Notes: a model not told the origin generated them from the sequence alone. A DNA stretch of 32,041 nucleotides from Gammaproteobacteria bacterium (GCA_009937625.1 JAACFA010000003.1:1-32041), one strand, 5' to 3'. Shown: positions 1 to 9,313, counted from the first letter of the stretch. Made by a program: numbers and translations.

Positions 1-249
1 AGTGACACAAAAAAATGAAGTGTTTTTTCTAGTAGATGCTAATTCGCAAAGAAGTACCGCTCTTTTCACACGGCCTCGGCCGAAGGTTGCCTCCCACCAG
101 CGCTCGCAGAGAGCCCGCTTACGAGACAACAGACGCCCAAAATCAACTAATCAGTGTATTGCCAGTCGGGTTCATTTAATGGAGGCCTGTTTCGGGTGCC
201 ATCGCCGACACCCAGGTGAGCATGTATTTGTATCGATTAACAACAGTTC

Positions 250-1395
250 TTATTTCTGCTCGAGATACTGCTCGTAGCGCGCGATAAACCCGGGCGACAA
301 GACACGCAATCGCTCCATGTCCACCCTGCCCGACCGCGTCAGGTAGCTGAAGGCGAATTCCAGCGGCGGTAGCGCCATGCGGATGCCGAAGTCGTCGTAC
401 CAGCGCGCCGAGGTGTTGGCGGCATCGACCAGCTTGCGTGCGATCGGCTGCCGCTGTTGCTGAAAATCGACCAGCGCTTCTTCGAGATCGTTATTTTCGT
501 CGAGCGCTTTTACCAGTGCTATGGCGTCCTCGAGCGCGAGACGAGTACCCGACCCAATCGAAAAATGCGCGGTATGTGCGGCATCGCCCAGGATAACGCG
601 TTTACGCGACACCCAGTTTTCGCACCACAAGCGTGGAAATCGGCGCCAGGTTGAGTTATTCGCCAGCAGCGGCGCCCCCTGCAGGGTCTCACTGAACAAT
701 TCTGCACAAGCCCGCGCGCTCTCGGATTCATCCATTTCGGCGAAACCGTGGGCAACGAAACTGTCGTGATCGCTTTCGACGATGAACGTGCTCATTTGCG
801 GAGCGTAGCGGTAATGATGCGCGTTCAATACGCCCTGCTGGTCGCGAATAAAGGTTTGCGTCAGGGTATCGAATGATCGCGGGGTGCCGAACCAGGCGAA
901 GTGATTGCTGAAGTAATCGATCGTTGGCGCGAAGGCGGCTTCATCGCTGCGGCGAACCAGCGAGTTGAGCCCGTCCGCGCCGATCACCAGGTCTGTTTCG
1001 TTTTCAATTTCGTCGAGGCCGTCTAGCCGATGGCTAAAGCGCAGCTCGACCCCGACCTCTGCCGCGCGTCGTTGCAGAAATTGCAATAGCTGCAGGCGTC
1101 CGATCGCCGAAAAACCAATGCCATCCAGAATTACTCGTTCTCCTGGCAGTGACAACGTCATATTGTGCCAACGCTCCATTAACGGCGTTATCAGGGCATG
1201 GGTCTCGGGATCGTCGACCTGCAGAAAATCGAGCGCAGTATCGGAAAACACGACGCCGAAGCCGAAGGTGGCGTCGGCAGGATTCTGCTCGGTAACGCGG
1301 ACCCGGGTCCGCGGCATGCTCGATTTTATCAGGATAGCGCCGTAAAGGCCGGCGGGCCCGGCGCCGAGGATTTCTACTCGTTTCAGTCTGACCAT
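250..1395 (-). CDS. FAD-dependent monooxygenase resembling the N-terminal domain of salicylyl-CoA 5-hydroxylase / 2-aminobenzoyl-CoA monooxygenase
   Basis: 381 aa ORF; GAGPAGLYGAIL dinucleotide-binding motif, FGFGVVFSD, DLVIGADGLNSLVR and VILGDAAHTAHFSIGSGTRLALEDAI motifs typical of this subfamily; no C-terminal OYE-like domain. Confidence 0.75.
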   Translation of the reverse strand: MVRLKRVEILGAGPAGLYGAILIKSSMPRTRVRVTEQNPADATFGFGVVFSDTALDFLQVDDPETHALITPLMERWHNMTLSLPGERVILDGIGFSAIGRLQLLQFLQRRAAEVGVELRFSHRLDGLDEIENETDLVIGADGLNSLVRRSDEAAFAPTIDYFSNHFAWFGTPRSFDTLTQTFIRDQQGVLNAHHYRYAPQMSTFIVESDHDSFVAHGFAEMDESESARACAELFSETLQGAPLLANNSTWRRFPRLWCENWVSRKRVILGDAAHTAHFSIGSGTRLALEDAIALVKALDENNDLEEALVDFQQQRQPIARKLVDAANTSARWYDDFGIRMALPPLEFAFSYLTRSGRVDMERLRVLSPGFIARYEQYLEQK

Positions 1396-1502
1396 AACTC
1401 ACAAGGAGTGCAACACAGGTCGCGGTCGTTGAGTCTCTGGGAGATTCCCGCTTGAGCGGCGCTCCGACGCAGCGGAATGACTCGAGGTGCGCGCATGGTG
1501 AT

Positions 1503-2210
1503 CTAAATGCCCAGGTAACGGGCCTTCAACCCGGCGTCGGCGGTGAGCGCGTCGGAATCGCCTTCCCAGACAACCCGCCCTTTTTCGATAATGCAATGGC
1601 GGTCGGCAATGTGCGTCAGCTCGTCGATATTCTTGTCTATCAGCAGAATCGTCAACCCGCTTTGCTTCAACTGTTCCAGACGGCGCCAGATTTCCTGCCT
1701 TATCAGCGGCGCCAGCCCCTCGGTGGCCTCGTCCAGGATCAATAACCGCGGATTCAGCATCAAGGCACGGCCGATGGCGAGCATTTGCTGTTCGCCGCCG
1801 GACAGCTGGATGCCCTGGTTATCGAGGCGCTCCCGCAGCCGCGGGAAAAAGTCGAGCACCTTGTCGAGAGTCCAGGGATCGGCGCTGCCGCTAAAGTTCG
1901 CGGCCGTGGCGACCAGGTTCTCCCGCACGCTCAGGTTCGGGAATACCTGCCTGCCTTCCGGCACCAGGCCGATGCCGAGCTGCGCCACCTCGTAGGCGGG
2001 CCTGCCGTTGACGACCTCGCCGTCGAAGCGTATTTCCCCGCTGCGGCTCGACAGCGTACCGATGATGGAACCAACGGTCGTGGTTTTTCCCATGCCGTTA
2101 CGCCCTAGCAGCGTCGTTACCTCGCCCCGCTCACAGCGCAGGCTCATGCCGAAAAGTGCCTGGATCGTGCCGTAGAAGGTTTCGACATTAGTTAACTCAA
2201 GCATGGCCAT
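1503..2210 (-). CDS. livF: Branched-chain amino acid/aromatic acid-type ABC transporter ATP-binding protein (LivF-like)
   Basis: Walker A GRNGMGKTT, LSGGEQQ signature, LLILDEATEGLAP; internal start MAMLELTNVETFYG chosen over the 2285 ORF start; overlaps livG end. Confidence 0.9.
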   Translation of the reverse strand: MAMLELTNVETFYGTIQALFGMSLRCERGEVTTLLGRNGMGKTTTVGSIIGTLSSRSGEIRFDGEVVNGRPAYEVAQLGIGLVPEGRQVFPNLSVRENLVATAANFSGSADPWTLDKVLDFFPRLRERLDNQGIQLSGGEQQMLAIGRALMLNPRLLILDEATEGLAPLIRQEIWRRLEQLKQSGLTILLIDKNIDELTHIADRHCIIEKGRVVWEGDSDALTADAGLKARYLGI

Positions 2211-2949
2211 CGCCGAGGTAAGCCTTCTGCACTTCGTGGTTATTGCGGATGTTTTCCACGGTATCGGTCGCGATGATATGGCCATTCACCAGCACCGATA
2301 ACCGGTCCGCCAGGCTGAAAACCGCGTCCATGTCATGCTCCACCAGCAGAATCGTGATGTCGCCCTTGAGCGAATTCAGGATATCGACCATCATCGCGCC
2401 CTCTTCCTTGCCCATGCCGGCCATCGGCTCGTCGAGCAGCAGCATGCGCGGTTTCATCGCCAGCGCCATCGCCACTTCCAGCTGGCGCTGCTCGCCGTGG
2501 GACAGGTTGGCAGCGATGCGATCGGCGCGATCGTCGAGACCGACCGCCGCCAGGCTTTCCAAGGCCGCCGTCGCCATCTCGCGATCCTCGCTGACCGGTG
2601 ACCAGAATCGGAACGAATGCCCGCTGGTGCCCTGCACCGCCAGCATCACGTTCTGCAACAGCGTCATCGGCATCACCACGCTGGTGATCTGGAAGGATCG
2701 TGCCAGCCCCTCGCGCGCGCGGCGCGCCGTGTTGTAGCCGGTGATACTATGGCCGCCGAACTCGATCTCGCCGCTGTCGGGTTTAATCTGGCCCGATAGC
2801 TGCGCGATCAGAGTGGTCTTACCGGCGCCGTTGGGCCCGATGATCGCATGGATCAGGCCCTGTTCGACCGACAGGTTGACGTTGTCGGTGGCGACGATAC
2901 CGCCGAAATGCTTGTTGAGCTGATGGATATTCAGCAGTTGCTCAGCCAT
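2197..2949 (-). CDS. livG: ABC transporter ATP-binding protein (LivG-like)
   Basis: GPNGAGKTT Walker A, LSHGEQRQLEVAMALA, LLLDEPMAGM. Confidence 0.9.
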   Translation of the reverse strand: MAEQLLNIHQLNKHFGGIVATDNVNLSVEQGLIHAIIGPNGAGKTTLIAQLSGQIKPDSGEIEFGGHSITGYNTARRAREGLARSFQITSVVMPMTLLQNVMLAVQGTSGHSFRFWSPVSEDREMATAALESLAAVGLDDRADRIAANLSHGEQRQLEVAMALAMKPRMLLLDEPMAGMGKEEGAMMVDILNSLKGDITILLVEHDMDAVFSLADRLSVLVNGHIIATDTVENIRNNHEVQKAYLGDGHA

Positions 2950-3910
2950 TGTCGGCCCTCTTGCGATCCATCAGGCTCAGCCAGCCGTCGATGCCGCCCT
3001 TGCCGAACAGCACCAGCGCCACCAGCATGACACCGAATATCAGGTGCCAGTACACCGTGATCAGCGACAGGAATTCTTCCAGCAGCACGAACGCGATGGT
3101 GCCGACGAGCGGACCGAAAAAGGTGCCGGCCCCGCCGATGATAACCATGAAAATCAGTTCGCCGGAACGCGCCCAGCCGATCATGTCTGGGCTGATGAAA
3201 CCGGTGAAGTTACCCAGCAGCATGCCGGCCAGGCTGCACATCATCGCCGATATCACGTAGCACACCAGGCGGTAACGATAGGTATCGAATCCGAGGGCCT
3301 GCATGCGCTGATCGTTGAACTTGGAGCCGACGATGACGCGGCCGAAGCGGGCATGCACCAGCCGCCGGACAAAAAACAGGCTGAGTAACAGCAGGCCGAA
3401 AATCCAGTAGTAAAGGCTGGTGCTGCCGTCCATGGTGAGCCATTCGGGAAACTCGCTGCGCGAGTAAATGACCAGCCCGTCATCGGCGCCGTACTCTTCG
3501 AGGCTCAGGAACGTGAAGTACACCATCTGGCTAAACGCCATCGTGATCATGATAAAGTACACACCCTTCGTGCGCAGGCTGATGGCACCGGTAACGAACG
3601 CGAACGCCGCGCTAACCGACAGCGCCAGCCCCAGGTGCAGCCAGCCGTTGTAAAAGTCGTAGTAAGAGGGAATGCCGACGCTATAGGCGCCGATTCCGAT
3701 ATAGGCCGCGTGACCGAGGCTGACCATGCCGCCGAAACCCAGGATCAGGTTCAGGCTGACGACCGCGATCGCCAGGATCAGCGCGCGGCTCAAAAGGTCG
3801 AGATAAAACGGCTGGTTGATCCATTCGAACACGAACGGCGCGGGCGCCAGGATCAGTAATATGACGGCATAGACCCTGCCGGAAATAGTTTGCGGAAACC
3901 AACCCATCAC
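2942..3910 (-). CDS. livM: Branched-chain-type ABC transporter permease (LivM-like)
   Basis: Multi-TM protein with SLNLILGFGGMVSLGHAAYIGIGAY and VIIGGAGTFFGPLVGT motifs. Confidence 0.9.
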   Translation of the reverse strand: MMGWFPQTISGRVYAVILLILAPAPFVFEWINQPFYLDLLSRALILAIAVVSLNLILGFGGMVSLGHAAYIGIGAYSVGIPSYYDFYNGWLHLGLALSVSAAFAFVTGAISLRTKGVYFIMITMAFSQMVYFTFLSLEEYGADDGLVIYSRSEFPEWLTMDGSTSLYYWIFGLLLLSLFFVRRLVHARFGRVIVGSKFNDQRMQALGFDTYRYRLVCYVISAMMCSLAGMLLGNFTGFISPDMIGWARSGELIFMVIIGGAGTFFGPLVGTIAFVLLEEFLSLITVYWHLIFGVMLVALVLFGKGGIDGWLSLMDRKRADNG

Positions 3911-4830
3911 TTCATCCCGGCGGGCGGGAACAGGCCCTGCGGTCGAAACGCGAGCACCGCGGCCATCAGGATGTAAATCAGCATCGCCGACAGCGCCGGC
4001 GCCGCGGTCTCGGCATAGGTAACCGGCATCGCAAGATTCAGAACGACGTCGAGATAGGAGCGGCTCATGGTATCGATCAGGCCGAGAATCAGAGCCGCGT
4101 AGAACGCGCCCTTGACCGAGCCGATACCGCCGACGATGACGACGACGAAGGCGACGATGATGATATCGTTACCCATGCCGATGCTGGCCTCGGTGATCGG
4201 CGCGATCAGCATGCCGGCGAGCCCGGCCATCGCCGCGCCGAGCGCGAACACGAACAGGAACAGGCGATTGATATTGATGCCGAGTGCCTCGACCATGGTG
4301 CGATTCGAGGCGCCGGCGCGGATCAACATGCCGAGCCGCGTTTTGGTTACCAGCACGAACAGGATGGCCGCCACCAGCAGCCCGGCGACAATAATCAACG
4401 TGCGATAAACCGGGAACACCAGGCTACCCAGCGTGATCTGCCCGTTGAGCACGTCGGGCAGCGGGATCGCCATGCCGGCGGCGCCCCAGATCAGGTGAAC
4501 CAGCGTATCGAAAATCAGGATCAGGCCGAAGGTGACGAGCACATGATCGAGGTGATCGGCGCGGTACAGCTTGCGCGCGATGAACCACTCGACCAGCGCG
4601 CCCACCGCGAACATACCGACCAGGCCGAACAGGATACCGGCCAGGAACGACCCGGTCTTGGCTACCACGCTGCCGCAGAAATAAGCCCCGATCATGTAAA
4701 ACGAGCCGTGCGACAGGTTGATAAAGTCCATGATGCCGAATATCAGCGTCAGGCCCGACGCCAGCAGGAACAGCAGCAGCCCGAGCTGCAGCCCGTTCAG
4801 CAATTGTGTTATCAACAGGTTCCAGTCCAT
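3907..4830 (-). CDS. livH: Branched-chain-type ABC transporter permease (LivH-like)
   Basis: LLNGLQLGLLLFLLASGLTLIFGIMDFINLSHGSFYMIGAY motif; ATGA-type overlap with livM. Confidence 0.9.
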   Translation of the reverse strand: MDWNLLITQLLNGLQLGLLLFLLASGLTLIFGIMDFINLSHGSFYMIGAYFCGSVVAKTGSFLAGILFGLVGMFAVGALVEWFIARKLYRADHLDHVLVTFGLILIFDTLVHLIWGAAGMAIPLPDVLNGQITLGSLVFPVYRTLIIVAGLLVAAILFVLVTKTRLGMLIRAGASNRTMVEALGININRLFLFVFALGAAMAGLAGMLIAPITEASIGMGNDIIIVAFVVVIVGGIGSVKGAFYAALILGLIDTMSRSYLDVVLNLAMPVTYAETAAPALSAMLIYILMAAVLAFRPQGLFPPAGMK

Positions 4831-4860
4831 ACAACCGGCCTAGAAAAGCAAATCGAAGAT

Positions 4861-4896
4861 GGAGACGCCCGAATCCCGGGGAAGCCGGGCGCCTCC
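4861..4896 (-). other. Intercistronic RNA hairpin between livK-like and livH-like genes
   Basis: GGAGACGCCCG / CGGGCGCCTCC arms (11 bp, one mismatch in DNA that is a G-U wobble in the minus-strand RNA), 14 nt loop. Confidence 0.7.
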
Positions 4897-4903
4897 GCCT
4901 GGA

Positions 4904-6094
4904 TTACATCTTGCAGTCTTTGGCGTAGGGATCCTGGTGGTTGGTCAGGACGGTAGACACTATCCTCGTGGTCCAGCGGCCCTGGTCGTCTTCGACGACT
5001 TCCCGCAGGTAGAAATTCTGAATCGGCATATGGTTGTTGCCATAGCTGTACTTGCCACGCACCGAATCGAAATCGGCCGCCTTCAGCGCCGCACGCACCG
5101 CATCCTTATCGTCCAGGTTGCCACCCACCTTCTCGACCGCGCTCTTGATCAGCATGATCGCGTCGTAGGATTGCGCACCGTAGAAAGACGGGTACTTGCC
5201 GTGCTTCTTCAGGTAGTCGCCAACGAAGCGCTGGTTGGCGGCATTGAGTATGTCGGGCGACCATTCCTGGGTATTCTTCGAACCGAGCACGCCGGACAGG
5301 CCACCGGCCTGCAGCTTCGGCAACGCGATCGAATCGACGGTAAACACCGAGTACAGGTCCATCTTGCCCTGCAGGCCTGCCTGCTGGTACTGCTTGATGA
5401 AGGCGCCACCGGCCTTGCCGGGATAGAAGACGAAGATGCCTTCCGCACCCGAGGCCTTCGCCTTGGCGAGTTCGGCGGAGAAATCGAGCTGCGCATCAGC
5501 GCCCCACTTGGTCATGTCCTTGCCCAGTATCTTACCCGTGAAAGTGGATTCGACGCCGCGCACCATGTCCTTGCCGGCGGCATAGTTCGGCGCCATGACG
5601 TAGATCGACTTGACGCCTTTCTGGTTCAGGTGCTCACCCATCGCCATCGGCGTCTGATCGTTCTGCCAGGAGGTCGAAAAGAAATTCTTGTGGCACCGCT
5701 TGCCCGCCATCTGCGACGGACCGGCATTGGCGCTGATCAGAAACTTGTCCGCGTCGAGTACCGACTTGGCCGAGGCCAGCAGCACGTGCGACCAGATATA
5801 ACCGGTGACGAAATCGACATCGTCCTGCTTCACCAGCTTGTCTGTTTTCTGCTTGCCGACATCCGGCTTGAAACCGTCGTCTTCCATGATCAGCTCGACA
5901 TCGAGATTACCCATCTTGCCGCCGATGTGTTCCATCGCCAGCTCGACCGAGTTTTTCATATCTTCACCGATGACGGCGGCCGGTGTCGTCAAGGTCGTCA
6001 CGAAACCGATCTTGACGCTGTCAGCCTGGGCGGCGCCCGTCATAATAACCGCGCTCGCTATTACGGCGGTTCGAATCAACTTAGATAACATCAT
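4904..6094 (-). CDS. ABC transporter periplasmic substrate-binding protein, LivK type (probably aromatic acid)
   Basis: Signal peptide MMLSKLIRTAVIASAVIMTGAAQA, then DSVKIGFVTTLTTPAAVIGEDMKNSVELA; AGAGGAGA Shine-Dalgarno on the minus strand. Confidence 0.88.
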   Translation of the reverse strand: MMLSKLIRTAVIASAVIMTGAAQADSVKIGFVTTLTTPAAVIGEDMKNSVELAMEHIGGKMGNLDVELIMEDDGFKPDVGKQKTDKLVKQDDVDFVTGYIWSHVLLASAKSVLDADKFLISANAGPSQMAGKRCHKNFFSTSWQNDQTPMAMGEHLNQKGVKSIYVMAPNYAAGKDMVRGVESTFTGKILGKDMTKWGADAQLDFSAELAKAKASGAEGIFVFYPGKAGGAFIKQYQQAGLQGKMDLYSVFTVDSIALPKLQAGGLSGVLGSKNTQEWSPDILNAANQRFVGDYLKKHGKYPSFYGAQSYDAIMLIKSAVEKVGGNLDDKDAVRAALKAADFDSVRGKYSYGNNHMPIQNFYLREVVEDDQGRWTTRIVSTVLTNHQDPYAKDCKM

Positions 6095-6274
6095 TGCTCT
6101 CCTCTGGAGTTGTTTTAATAATCGATGGCCAGGCCACCTTGTTTAGCTTGAGGCATTGTCATGCCCGGTTCTTCGGGAACTCGAATTCCAGTTATTCGAA
6201 CTTCCGCTCGTTATGGCATCCGTTCAGCGACTGCTAGCCGCTACAACTATAAATCCATTTTTCGGGATTAGGCA

Positions 6275-6306
6275 GCATTATATTTAAAATCAGGCATAAA
6301 AGCCTG
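6275..6306 (-). terminator. Weak candidate terminator after the alpha/beta hydrolase gene
   Basis: Minus strand CAGGC-TTTTAT-GCCTG followed by ATTTTAAATATAA; 5 bp stem overlaps the stop codon. Confidence 0.3.
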
Positions 6307-7129
6307 CCCGATCTGCGTCTGCATTCGAGATTGCCTGCCGCAGGAAGCGCAGGCTGATATCGATCAGCTGTTGCGGCTGATCCCGATGCGGTGAATGACC
6401 GCAATCGACGAGTTCGACGACTTCGGTCTGCGCCGCCCGCCGGGCGATCCCGTGTACCTGCTCGAGGCTGCCGTACTCGTCATCCAGCCCCTGTACCGCG
6501 AGCAGCGGGCATTCGATGGCAGCCAGCTCGTTCTCGATCGACCAGTCGCGAAACGCCGGCGACAGCCAGATATCGTTCCAGCCCCAGAACGCCGAATCGG
6601 GATCGCTGTGATAGCGCCCCAGTCTCTGTCTTAAATCGGTTTCCAGGTAGGTTGTGCGCGCCCGTTCGATACTGGCGATGGTAACGTCCTCCACCATGAT
6701 ATGAGGCGATAACACGATGCTGCCGCCAGCCCGATGCGGATATGCGGCGGCGTACAGCAGCGCAATCGAACCGCCGTCGCTGTGCCCGAAAAACCAGGGC
6801 GGATTGCCGCCGCTATCGATTCGCAGCGCCGCCAGCAGGGCCGGCAGCACGTCATAGGCCTGCCGATGCATAAAATCGACATCCCAGCGCTCATCCGGCG
6901 CGCGCGGGGTCGACCGCCCGTACCCGGGACGCGAATACACCAGGCCCCGGCAGCCCAGCGCCTCGCACATACGCCCGGGATAGTCTTTCCACATCGCCAG
7001 CGAACCCAGGCCCTCGTGCAGGAACACCATTAGCGGGACCGAGGCTTCATCGGCTCCGACCCATTGGTACTCGATATTCAGTTCGCGCCCGCGCGACTCG
7101 ATCGTGACGAACTCGATCGCGCCCGTCAT
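6290..7129 (-). CDS. Alpha/beta hydrolase associated with the box cluster
   Basis: GHSDGGSIALLYAA nucleophile elbow, VDCGHSPHRDQP catalytic His region; 4 nt overlap with the ligase gene. Confidence 0.8.
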   Translation of the reverse strand: MTGAIEFVTIESRGRELNIEYQWVGADEASVPLMVFLHEGLGSLAMWKDYPGRMCEALGCRGLVYSRPGYGRSTPRAPDERWDVDFMHRQAYDVLPALLAALRIDSGGNPPWFFGHSDGGSIALLYAAAYPHRAGGSIVLSPHIMVEDVTIASIERARTTYLETDLRQRLGRYHSDPDSAFWGWNDIWLSPAFRDWSIENELAAIECPLLAVQGLDDEYGSLEQVHGIARRAAQTEVVELVDCGHSPHRDQPQQLIDISLRFLRQAISNADADRAGFYA

Positions 7130-8691
7130 GCCTCGGCTTCGCGCTCGCGCAGCCGGAAGCGCTGGATCTTGCCGGTTGCCGTCTTGGGCAACTCGTCGAT
7201 AAACTCGATAAAGCGCGGGTACTTGAACGGCGCCAACCGATCCTTGACGAAGGCTTTGAGCTCCTCTTCGCTCGCCTGCTGGCCGTCGGTCAGCACCACG
7301 AACGCCTTGGATTTGGTCAGGCCGTCGGCATCGGCCTTGCCGATCACCGCCGCCTCCAGTACCGCGGGATGCTCCACCAGCGTGGCTTCTACCTCGAAGG
7401 GTGAAACGTACATGCCGCTGACCCGCAACATATCGTCACTGCGGCCGGAACAGGTGTAACTGCCGTCCTCGTTGCGCAGGTACTTGTCGCCGCTCTTGGT
7501 CCATTCGCCCTGGAAGGTATCCCGGCTCTTCTCGCGATTATTCCAGTACATGATCGCGGCGCTTGGCCCCCGGACGTAAAGATCCCCGATTTCGCCATCG
7601 GCGACCGGCGAACCGTCATCGCCGCGCAGCTCGATGTCGTAACCCGGCACCGGCCAACCGGAGGAGGCGTAACGGACATTGCCGGGCCGGTTGGACAGGT
7701 AGATATGCAGCATTTCGGTGGAACCGATACCGTCGATGACATCGACCCCGAAGTGCCCGGTAAAGCGCTGCGCCAGGTCGGCGGGCAGCGCTTCGCCGGC
7801 GGAAACCGCCAGGCGCAGCGCGAGCTGATCCGGAGCGGGCAGATCGGGGAAAGCCAGCATCGCGGCGTAGCCGGTCGGCGCGCCGAAAAATATCGTCGGC
7901 CGGTGCTCGATCAGGCGCTGGTAGATGACGTCGGGCGTCGGGCGTCCGCCGAGCAGTACGCTGGTCGCGCCGACGCTGAGCGGGAAGGTCAGCGCGTTGC
8001 CCAGCCCGTAGGCGAAAAACAGCTTGGCGGCGGAGAAACAGCAATCCTGCTCGGTGATACCCATGACGGCCTTGCCGTACAGCTCGGTTGTCCAGTAGGG
8101 ATTGGCATGGCTGTGAACGGTGCCCTTGGGTTTGCCCGTGGAGCCCGACGAATACAGCCAGAACGCGGGTTCGTCGCGGCTGGTGACTGCGGCCTGCGCC
8201 AGCGGCTGCGTCTGCCGCAGTAGCGCTTCCAGCGACTCGGTGCCAGCGGGCAGTTCCGCGCCGGGCCGGGACACGATGACCGTTTCGACCTGATGCTGCC
8301 CTTTTGCCATCGCCTCCTGCAGCACCGGCAGCAACGCGGCTGAAACCAGCACCGCGCGCGAGCGGCTGTGCTGCAGCATGTAAAGATAGTCGTCCGCGGT
8401 CAGCAGGGTATTGACCGCGACCGGTAGGACACCGGCATAGATCGCCCCGAGAAACGCCACCGGCCAGTCGTTGCAGTCGTGCATTAGCAACAGGGCGCGT
8501 TCCTCGCGGTGGATCCCGGCCGCCAGCAGCGCCGCGGCCAGGCGGGTAGCTCCCTGCTCCAGCTGGCCGTAACTGAGCATTCCCTGGTCGTCGATGTAGG
8601 CCGTTTTGTCTGACCGCTGCCGGTTCAGCTCGATCAGGTACTGAGCATAGTTAAAGCTCTCTGCAGGTGCCGGTACATTATCGATATTCAT
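7126..8691 (-). CDS. bclA: Benzoate-CoA ligase family protein
   Basis: AMP-binding motif LYSSGSTGKPKGTVHSH, FFGAPTGYAAML, GDKYLRNEDGSYTCSGRSDDMLRVSGMYVSPFEVE, PKTATGKIQRFRLR; context with boxBC. Confidence 0.88.
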   Translation of the reverse strand: MNIDNVPAPAESFNYAQYLIELNRQRSDKTAYIDDQGMLSYGQLEQGATRLAAALLAAGIHREERALLLMHDCNDWPVAFLGAIYAGVLPVAVNTLLTADDYLYMLQHSRSRAVLVSAALLPVLQEAMAKGQHQVETVIVSRPGAELPAGTESLEALLRQTQPLAQAAVTSRDEPAFWLYSSGSTGKPKGTVHSHANPYWTTELYGKAVMGITEQDCCFSAAKLFFAYGLGNALTFPLSVGATSVLLGGRPTPDVIYQRLIEHRPTIFFGAPTGYAAMLAFPDLPAPDQLALRLAVSAGEALPADLAQRFTGHFGVDVIDGIGSTEMLHIYLSNRPGNVRYASSGWPVPGYDIELRGDDGSPVADGEIGDLYVRGPSAAIMYWNNREKSRDTFQGEWTKSGDKYLRNEDGSYTCSGRSDDMLRVSGMYVSPFEVEATLVEHPAVLEAAVIGKADADGLTKSKAFVVLTDGQQASEEELKAFVKDRLAPFKYPRFIEFIDELPKTATGKIQRFRLREREAEA

Positions 8692-8748
8692 TCATCCCTC
8701 CAGGGCGATGCCAGGTCAGCCGCGAACCGCAGCCGGCTCAAATCGGAC

Positions 8749-9213
8749 TTAGCGGGTGAATTCTATACTGCCCTCGGGTAATAAATACAGGACCAGCGCG
8801 TGGCCGTTGGAGATTGTCGGCGTGTGCTCGCTGCCCGCCGGGTAAACCACCCAGCCCGCCGGGTGATCGTCAAACAGCGCATCCCCCTGCAGCGGCATGA
8901 CCAGGTCGATTTCACCGTTGGGATGACTGTGGTGCGGACCGGCGCAGTCGTTCATGTCGACCACGTCGACCGAGAAACCCTGCAGTTCGTCATCCGGCTT
9001 GAACACGCGACCATATCGAATACCGCCGGCCTCGTGCTCGCACATCCAGCCCTCCTCGACGCCCTGGCGACAACTTTGTTCGAGCCGACGGTAAGTTGCG
9101 CTGTCCGGGCCATGCTCGGCATTCAACCAGTCCTGAAGCTGCTGGTTCAGCTCTCTGCCCGCGAGTTGATCCGTAAGCGCGCTGATTTGATCGTGAAATT
9201 CGGCTATCGACAT
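8749..9213 (-). CDS. DUF4863 family protein (4-hydroxylaminobenzoate lyase/PnbB-like)
   Basis: 154 aa; HHSHPNGEIDLVMPLQGDALFDDHPAGWVVYPAGSEHTPTISNG; a family I recall as recurrent in box clusters. Confidence 0.65.
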   Translation of the reverse strand: MSIAEFHDQISALTDQLAGRELNQQLQDWLNAEHGPDSATYRRLEQSCRQGVEEGWMCEHEAGGIRYGRVFKPDDELQGFSVDVVDMNDCAGPHHSHPNGEIDLVMPLQGDALFDDHPAGWVVYPAGSEHTPTISNGHALVLYLLPEGSIEFTR

Positions 9214-9264
9214 AAACTGGCTCCCCGTACCCGAATACGCGGCTTGCTAATAAAGCCGGTATGA

Positions 9265-9313
9265 ATTATTGTGCATACTGGAACAATAATACCAGCTTGA
9301 CAACGTGTCAAGC
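9265..9313. promoter_or_regulatory. Divergent bcl/boxR control region with two perfect palindromes and consensus -35 boxes
   Basis: ATTATTGT-N10-ACAATAAT (9265-9290) and GCTTGACA-ACG-TGTCAAGC (9295-9313); minus strand TTGACA-N17-TATTGT. Confidence 0.6.

Noticed and set aside
2-277. 91 aa + strand ORF with a CxxC...CxxxC pattern (CFGCHRR...YFCSRYCS)
   Set aside because: Overlaps the 3' end of the FAD monooxygenase gene on the opposite strand, has low-complexity Arg-rich composition and no family resemblance I recognise; likely spurious.
4859-6088. 409 aa antisense ORF over the livK-like gene
   Set aside because: Translation has no recognisable motifs and mirrors codon structure of the real gene; antisense artefact in GC-rich coding DNA.
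6181-6199. TCGAAT-N7-ATTCGA inverted repeat upstream of the livK-like gene
   Set aside because: Six-bp arms are expected by chance at this scale; no promoter elements could be aligned with it.
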